A DNA stretch of 9,638 nt from an uncultured Collinsella sp. (GTDB taxonomy: Bacteria > Actinomycetota > Coriobacteriia > Coriobacteriales > Coriobacteriaceae): contig CABSNF010000076.1 of NCBI GenBank assembly GCA_902478995.1, positions 1-9,638 on the forward strand. The letters are read 5' to 3'. A model generated the notes under the pieces. It saw only the letters and a list, made by a program, of their open reading frames with translations, was not told the DNA's origin and made no database searches. The translations under genes were made by a program, and so were the position numbers. Of the stretch, positions 5,871 to 9,638 are shown piece by piece (the first letter of the stretch is position 1; each line of letters starts with the position of its first letter).

Positions 5871-7667
5871 TTAAAGCCGCTGGCACACCGTAGCCACATG
5901 CTGCCCATCAAAACCGAACCCCCAGCGCATGCGACCCACGCCGGGGCGCGGTACACGGATTTCGTCGATGCCGTCGCGCTCTATGTCGAGTAGCGACTGC
6001 ACGGCCAGCAATTCCAGGCCCAGCGCATCCACATCGGGGTCATACATCAAGTTAATCGTTATCAGCGGGCGCTCACCCAGCATGCCAATCGTATCTGCTA
6101 CGTCGAACACAGCACCCGTAGGGAAAACCTGGATGTCCCAGCGACCTGCGCCACGCTTTCGCCTCGAGGCAGGGTTGGCATAGCCCGGCAAGCCAAAGCA
6201 GAGCCCCTGCAAGAGCAGATGATATGGCAGCGGCTTATCTGGGTCGGTCTCACCGATTCCCGCATCCCCCAGGATGCGGCTTAGCGCCCGCCTCACGGTA
6301 TCCTCGTTCCCACGGCACAGCCCGTCGCGAAACGCATCTACGTCTCGAATGTCTTCGGCAGCGCACTCAAACCACTCAACAATCACTAGACGCAAGGCCT
6401 GGCGAAGCTCTTTATTGGGCAATCGCAAAGCACGGAGGCGATCGCCATGCTCTGGCTCCTTAGTCATATCCGTCGTGAGAAAACCGGACAGATACAGCGC
6501 TGTCCACATGTCATCGTCAGGCGAGACATCTGGCTCTGCAGTGCCCAAACAAAGCGGGACATCAGCGCACCCATGGGCCTCGAGCAAATCAAACAAGACC
6601 GAAAGGCGGTCGAGATTCCACCCGGCAACTACCCTACTCAGGCAATCGGCATATCCATACAGATCGGCACGCACAGGCGCCGTGCAGCCTCGGTCCAGAA
6701 AACCGATCACGCGCGCCGGACTCGAGCAATAGACCCTGCCAAACCGATATCCCTCGAGCCATTCACGCGCATCATCCAGGTATTCCTCGCGCCCAGCATG
6801 ATTCAAAAGAGCCTCGACCTCGGCATCCGAAAAACCGAAACATCGGTCACACCACGCCGACAGCGGCGTCGTCAGACAATACGAGCAGCCGCGCGAAGAA
6901 AGCGCCGCTTCGGCAGGACTGGGACACCCCCCCATCAGACACGTCAGCCGCAACGAATCGCGCCCAGTGGCAATGGCGTCAAACAGCACACGGTCAAGTA
7001 GTTCTGCCGGATCGGCGTCGGAAGCGTCCCTCGCGCTCGCACGGCGAGACCACGCCGCGTCGTACCCATCAACGAGCAATACAACCTGCTCATCGCAGGC
7101 CATCTCCAGCAGCTCAATGAGCACGCCAAGCACCGAGGCGACCTCGTCCTCGCCCGCCGCGCCACGCGCAACACGTTCGATGTGACGCACCTTATCTCGA
7201 GCTAAATCCGGAGCCTCCAAAAGCGCCAGCAGGCGGGCGCACTCGCCCGAAAGAGCATCGCGCACGACGTCGGCAATAGCGGCGCCACACCTCGCAGCGC
7301 CAGAAAAATCCAGCGATATCACCGGATAGCAAGCGTACTCATCCCGATAACGCCCGCCGTCCGCATCCCAAATCTGAGCATCGGCAAACGAGCTCCGACC
7401 GGCGCGACCGACCGCGGGACGCTCCAGAAAAGCCCTGAGCATCGACAAGTTCATGCTCTTGCCAAAACCCTCGGGTCGACAGCACACCACAACGGACGTG
7501 TCGCAGTCCAGCACATCGGCAATAAACATGGTCTTGTCGACCAGCGTGCAGCAACCAAGAGCCTCCGCATAGTCGTGCACGCCAATGGGCAAAGCCGCAT
7601 CGTCGGCACAGCCGATCAAACGCACGCCAAAGCCAGCAGCACAATCAACATTTGCCTGTTCAGACAC
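5871..7667 (-). CDS. AAA-ATPase-like / PD-(D/E)XK_9 fusion protein with altered active sites
   Basis: This 598-residue protein has the architecture of the AAA-ATPase_like (PF09820) plus PDDEXK_9 (PF08011) family, whose cellular role is unclear. Family landmarks are PIGVHDYAEAL..CTLVDKTMFIADVLD (27-54), Walker A RPEGFGKS (64-71), CFGFSDAEVEAL (276-287), EGYRFG..YCSSPARVIGFL (305-324) and RGAGRWDIQVFP (505-516). Several catalytic positions differ. Walker B reads LLVDGYD (197-203), where relatives have DEYD. The sensor region reads LMGGCPSP where TGI.R is usual. In the nuclease, the usual SER..G is SRRKRG and the IIE-x-K strand reads ITINLMY (536-542), so Glu and Lys are lost while Asp511 remains. 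The frame is intact, so this may be a pseudo-enzyme or a young loss of function. I prefer the GTG at 7665-7667 because AGGGGG precedes it by 9 nt. The longer ATG form from 7799 adds 44 residues with no family match. Confidence 0.82.
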   Translation of the reverse strand: MSEQANVDCAAGFGVRLIGCADDAALPIGVHDYAEALGCCTLVDKTMFIADVLDCDTSVVVCCRPEGFGKSMNLSMLRAFLERPAVGRAGRSSFADAQIWDADGGRYRDEYACYPVISLDFSGAARCGAAIADVVRDALSGECARLLALLEAPDLARDKVRHIERVARGAAGEDEVASVLGVLIELLEMACDEQVVLLVDGYDAAWSRRASARDASDADPAELLDRVLFDAIATGRDSLRLTCLMGGCPSPAEAALSSRGCSYCLTTPLSAWCDRCFGFSDAEVEALLNHAGREEYLDDAREWLEGYRFGRVYCSSPARVIGFLDRGCTAPVRADLYGYADCLSRVVAGWNLDRLSVLFDLLEAHGCADVPLCLGTAEPDVSPDDDMWTALYLSGFLTTDMTKEPEHGDRLRALRLPNKELRQALRLVIVEWFECAAEDIRDVDAFRDGLCRGNEDTVRRALSRILGDAGIGETDPDKPLPYHLLLQGLCFGLPGYANPASRRKRGAGRWDIQVFPTGAVFDVADTIGMLGERPLITINLMYDPDVDALGLELLAVQSLLDIERDGIDEIRVPRPGVGRMRWGFGFDGQHVATVCQRL

Positions 7668-7676
7668 CAAAACGTT

Positions 7677-7682
7677 CCCCCT
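7677..7682 (-). promoter_or_regulatory. Strong ribosome-binding site for the ATPase/PD-(D/E)XK gene
   Basis: AGGGGG on the minus strand is 9 nt before the GTG at 7665-7667 and 6 nt before an in-frame TTG. It is the best Shine-Dalgarno match in the window and decides the short start over the ATG at 7799. Confidence 0.55.
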
Positions 7683-7701
7683 AAATCGCAGCACGATGCC
7701 A

Positions 7702-7707
7702 ATTGTA
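7702..7707 (-). promoter_or_regulatory. Putative -10 box (TACAAT) on the minus strand
   Basis: TACAAT on the minus strand would start transcription near 7695, about 28 nt before the GTG at 7667. The same hexamer precedes the second glycosyltransferase. No clear -35 box is present. If real, it also rules out the ATG at 7799 as the start. Confidence 0.25.
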
Positions 7708-7802
7708 ATGACCGCATCGCATGTACCGATGTCGCCGCGCAAACATATCGGGCAACGGTAGTAACAAGAGGTGTGAGGGGGCACAATTAATCGTTGCACA
7801 AC

Positions 7803-7836
7803 AAAACGGGGCCCGATACATTCGCACCGGACCCCG
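7803..7836 (-). terminator. Rho-independent terminator of the anchored hydrolase gene
   Basis: On the minus strand CGGGGTCCG (7836-7828) pairs with CGGGCCCCG (7815-7807) across a 12-nt loop. The stem has nine pairs, one of them G-U. TTTTGTTGT follows directly. It begins 34 nt after the stop of the anchored hydrolase, so transcription from that gene should end before the ATPase/PD-(D/E)XK gene, making the two separate units. Confidence 0.85.
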
Positions 7837-7869
7837 TCCCGACTATTTAGTTATCTGGCAACTGAGAGC

Positions 7870-9588
7870 CTACTCCCCCGAGTCGTCCTCCCCAGAAGCC
7901 TTCTTCTGCTGATCGAGCTTATGCTTACCACTTACGATAGACGTAGCGCCCAGCGTGGCCAAGCTCGCGCTGGCAAGGCTCGCCATAACGATAAGGTCGC
8001 CCGTCTTGGGCATGTTACCGCCCGAAGTCTTAGTCGTTGTAGTGGTGGTTGTAGTGGTCACCGTCTTGGAGTCATTTTGCTCTTGGTTCTGGTTGTCGGT
8101 GTTGCCCTTACTGCTGTCCTCGCCCTGCTGCTTTCCGTCCTCGGTCTTGTCCTTGTTCTTGTCCTTCTCCTCAGATTCAGACTTCTTGTCCTCGTCCTTC
8201 TTCTGAGCGGACTTGTCGTCCTTCTCATCAGAGCTAGAACCCTTATCGGATTCAACCTTCTCGGAAGCCTTATCCTTGGAGTCGCCCTTTGCGGCTTCGG
8301 TCTTTTCCGTGGAAGCCTGATCAGAGTTGTCCTTGTTCTGGGCCGAGCCGTTATTGACGCCAGCCATCAGCGAAGAACCCAGCGTAGAACCAAGCTGCTC
8401 GGAGAAAGAAGGCTTCTTGTCCGGCGAAGCAACGGGAGCGTCCGGCGCCTTATTCGAGTCGTCCTTGGAAGCATCGGAATCAGGGGTTGCGTCAGAGCCA
8501 GAGCCGTTGTTAGAGCCGGTGTCAACGGACGAATCGCTCGAGCCGGTGGATGAGTTAGAGGTGTCAGCGTCGGTCGAACCAGAAGCGTCGCTGTCCGTAT
8601 TGCCGGCAGAGCTTGAAGACGAATCGCCCGCAGCAGAGCCGTTCGAATCGGAGCCGTTCGAGGTAGAGCCGTCGTTGGTAGTGCCACCAGCAGAGCCATT
8701 ACCGTCAGCATCGGTCGAGGGCGCATCCATCCTGTCATCGTTAGCATCGTCACTCGAGTCGTCATTCGAATCAGGTGTCGGCGAGGGCGCCAGTGTGGGC
8801 TCGGGCTGCACGGGCGTCGCGGCGGCAGCCTCGTCCTCGGCGATATAAGCCAAGCAGTCCTTCAGCTCATTCTTATAACGATTCTTCCAGCCCTCATGAT
8901 ACTGGGGCTGACTCGAAAACTTAGTGGCGACATTGTTGACCACACTATTGGAGAGCGCCGTCACAAACTCGCGGTCGGGCATATCGTTGGAAAGATTCGC
9001 CCAGCGGAAGAAGTCCCTGCAACCACCGGTGCCGCACATGTTGGTGATGCTCCACACCATGCCCTTGACGCAATCGGCGCGGCCCGAAATATCAATGCCC
9101 AGGCCGCTCTTGAGCCACGCCTCGGTCACCGCATAGTACGAGTTGTACGCATAGGCATCTTGAAGTGCTGAGAACTCAACAGGATCGGTGTTGTACGCAC
9201 CTTGGAAGGCATCCTGAGCGATATGGCCCAACTCGGTGAGCTGGCCGTTCTCGTACATGGCATTGCTCGTGTTGGAAATCTCGCTGCCGCGATCAATCGC
9301 AGCTTTAAGCATGCCGTACTTAGCAGAATCGTAGTTGTAGACCTGCTTCATAAACGGAATGAGCGACCAACGACGGTCGAACTGGTAATAGCCCAGCGCG
9401 TTGTAGCCGTCACCATACGAAAAGCCCTGGTTATAGTTGCCATGGCTCTCATATTTGGTGAAGTACTTCATCTCGGGAGTCACGTTGACAAACGAAACGC
9501 CCTGGACCGACCTCAGCACGCCCGAGAAGGACTGTTGGGTGTAAAGGCCCTTATCGATATCGGTGGCATCCGAGGCAACGCCCGGCGT
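7870..9588 (-). CDS. Sortase-anchored lysozyme-like cell-wall hydrolase, 5' truncated
   Basis: These are 572 residues of a secreted surface protein. The N-terminus, including any signal peptide, is lost at the contig end. Native residues about 37-250 form a globular domain with KYESHGNYNQ (Glu47) and LGYYQFDRRW (65-74). This pattern resembles the lysozyme-like domain of the VgrG3 C-terminal type, which cleaves peptidoglycan; Glu47 is the likely catalytic acid. Cysteines at about 173, 185, 190 and 245 could form disulfides. A low-complexity stalk of about 270 residues (252-525) follows. Its first part is Pro-, then Ser/Asp/Gly/Asn-rich, its second part Lys/Glu/Asp-rich, ending in nine threonines. 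MPKTG (526-530) is an LPXTG-like sorting signal, followed by a hydrophobic segment and KHKLDQQKK. The acidic tail ASGEDDSGE after the basic cluster is longer than usual. A strong terminator lies downstream. Family assignment is moderate; surface anchoring is firm. Confidence 0.85.
   Translation of the reverse strand, partial: TPGVASDATDIDKGLYTQQSFSGVLRSVQGVSFVNVTPEMKYFTKYESHGNYNQGFSYGDGYNALGYYQFDRRWSLIPFMKQVYNYDSAKYGMLKAAIDRGSEISNTSNAMYENGQLTELGHIAQDAFQGAYNTDPVEFSALQDAYAYNSYYAVTEAWLKSGLGIDISGRADCVKGMVWSITNMCGTGGCRDFFRWANLSNDMPDREFVTALSNSVVNNVATKFSSQPQYHEGWKNRYKNELKDCLAYIAEDEAAAATPVQPEPTLAPSPTPDSNDDSSDDANDDRMDAPSTDADGNGSAGGTTNDGSTSNGSDSNGSAAGDSSSSSAGNTDSDASGSTDADTSNSSTGSSDSSVDTGSNNGSGSDATPDSDASKDDSNKAPDAPVASPDKKPSFSEQLGSTLGSSLMAGVNNGSAQNKDNSDQASTEKTEAAKGDSKDKASEKVESDKGSSSDEKDDKSAQKKDEDKKSESEEKDKNKDKTEDGKQQGEDSSKGNTDNQNQEQNDSKTVTTTTTTTTTKTSGGNMPKTGDLIVMASLASASLATLGATSIVSGKHKLDQQKKASGEDDSGE
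7999..8013 (-). other. Cell-wall sorting signal MPKTG
   Basis: The codons encode Met-Pro-Lys-Thr-Gly, an LPXTG variant with Met for Leu. It is followed by about 23 mostly hydrophobic residues and a basic stretch, the standard order for sortase substrates. Cleavage would be expected between Thr and Gly. Confidence 0.85.
8032..8058 (-). repeat. Poly-threonine tract in the stalk
   Basis: Nine consecutive Thr codons use a mix of ACC, ACT, ACA and ACG, so the tract is a trinucleotide array that is not identical at the DNA level. It sits 5 residues before the MPKTG motif. Such Thr runs near the anchor often serve as extended, possibly O-glycosylated wall-spanning segments. Confidence 0.7.
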
Positions 9589-9589
9589 G

Positions 9590-9638
9590 CTGTCTCTTAT
9601 ACACATCTCCGAGCCCACGAGACACTGAGCGATCTCGT
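9590..9638 (+). other. Illumina Nextera adapter read-through (not genomic)
   Basis: 9590-9608 is the 19-bp Tn5 mosaic end CTGTCTCTTATACACATCT. 9609-9623 (CCGAGCCCACGAGAC) completes the Nextera read-2 adapter. 9624-9631 (ACTGAGCG) fits an i7 index, and 9632-9638 (ATCTCGT) is the start of the P7 sequence. The genome therefore ends at 9589. Translated on the minus strand the adapter gives MGSEMCIRDS, a well-known artefact at the start of database proteins. Confidence 0.98.

Noticed and set aside
7668..7799. N-terminal extension of the ATPase/PD-(D/E)XK protein to the ATG at 7799
   Set aside because: The extra 44 residues match nothing in the family, contain the probable -10 box, and the strong AGGGGG site points to the GTG at 7665-7667.
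7921..8848. Plus-strand open frames of 210 and 173 codons opposite the stalk of the surface protein
   Set aside because: They are the complements of the Ser/Asp/Lys/Glu low-complexity region, giving Leu/Val/Arg-rich or Ser/Glu-rich runs. The minus-strand gene has a domain, a sorting signal and a terminator.
1..9638. tRNA, rRNA, CRISPR array, riboswitch or insertion sequence
   Set aside because: No cloverleaf, regularly spaced repeats, ribosomal signature or transposase was recognised by eye on either strand. The Tn5 mosaic end at 9590-9608 is a library adapter, not a resident transposon.

Overview
The window looks like one draft contig from a moderately GC-rich gut actinobacterium, most likely Collinsella or a close Coriobacteriia relative. 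That placement rests on codon use, GC-rich third positions and the kind of proteins present (a sortase-anchored cell-wall protein, surface-glycan genes). It is an inference, not a database result. The right end is not biological. Positions 9590-9638 are an Illumina Nextera adapter read-through with an 8-nt index, so the last gene is cut by the contig edge and its apparent start codon is artificial.

Layout. 29-878 (-): a decayed ATP-binding protein of the COG3950-like ABC/AAA type. It has two in-frame stops and one frameshift and lacks its Walker A region. 1002-3252 (+): a two-gene operon of a family 2 glycosyltransferase and an acyltransferase-3 membrane protein. 3249-4589 (-): a convergent polytopic membrane protein whose stop codon overlaps that of the acyltransferase. 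4590-4826: a divergent intergenic region with a perfect 18-bp palindrome. 4827-5846 (+): a second family 2 glycosyltransferase of the galactofuranosyl/rhamnosyltransferase type. 5871-7667 (-): an AAA-ATPase-like/PD-(D/E)XK_9 fusion protein with most catalytic motifs altered. 7803-7836: a rho-independent terminator. 7870-9588 (-): a surface-anchored, lysozyme-like cell-wall hydrolase with a 270-residue low-complexity stalk and an MPKTG sorting signal, missing its N-terminus.

How the genes fit together. The 1002-5846 block reads as part of a surface-polysaccharide locus: two sugar transferases, one membrane O-acyltransferase for decoration, and one multi-pass membrane protein of a type I associate with glycan loci. 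The anchored hydrolase at the right end also acts at the cell wall, so the window as a whole is envelope-related. The two ATPase-family genes (left-edge pseudogene and 5871-7667) are accessory in character. Both show loss of catalytic capacity, one by gene decay and one by substitution within an intact frame. No tRNA, rRNA, CRISPR array or insertion sequence is evident.
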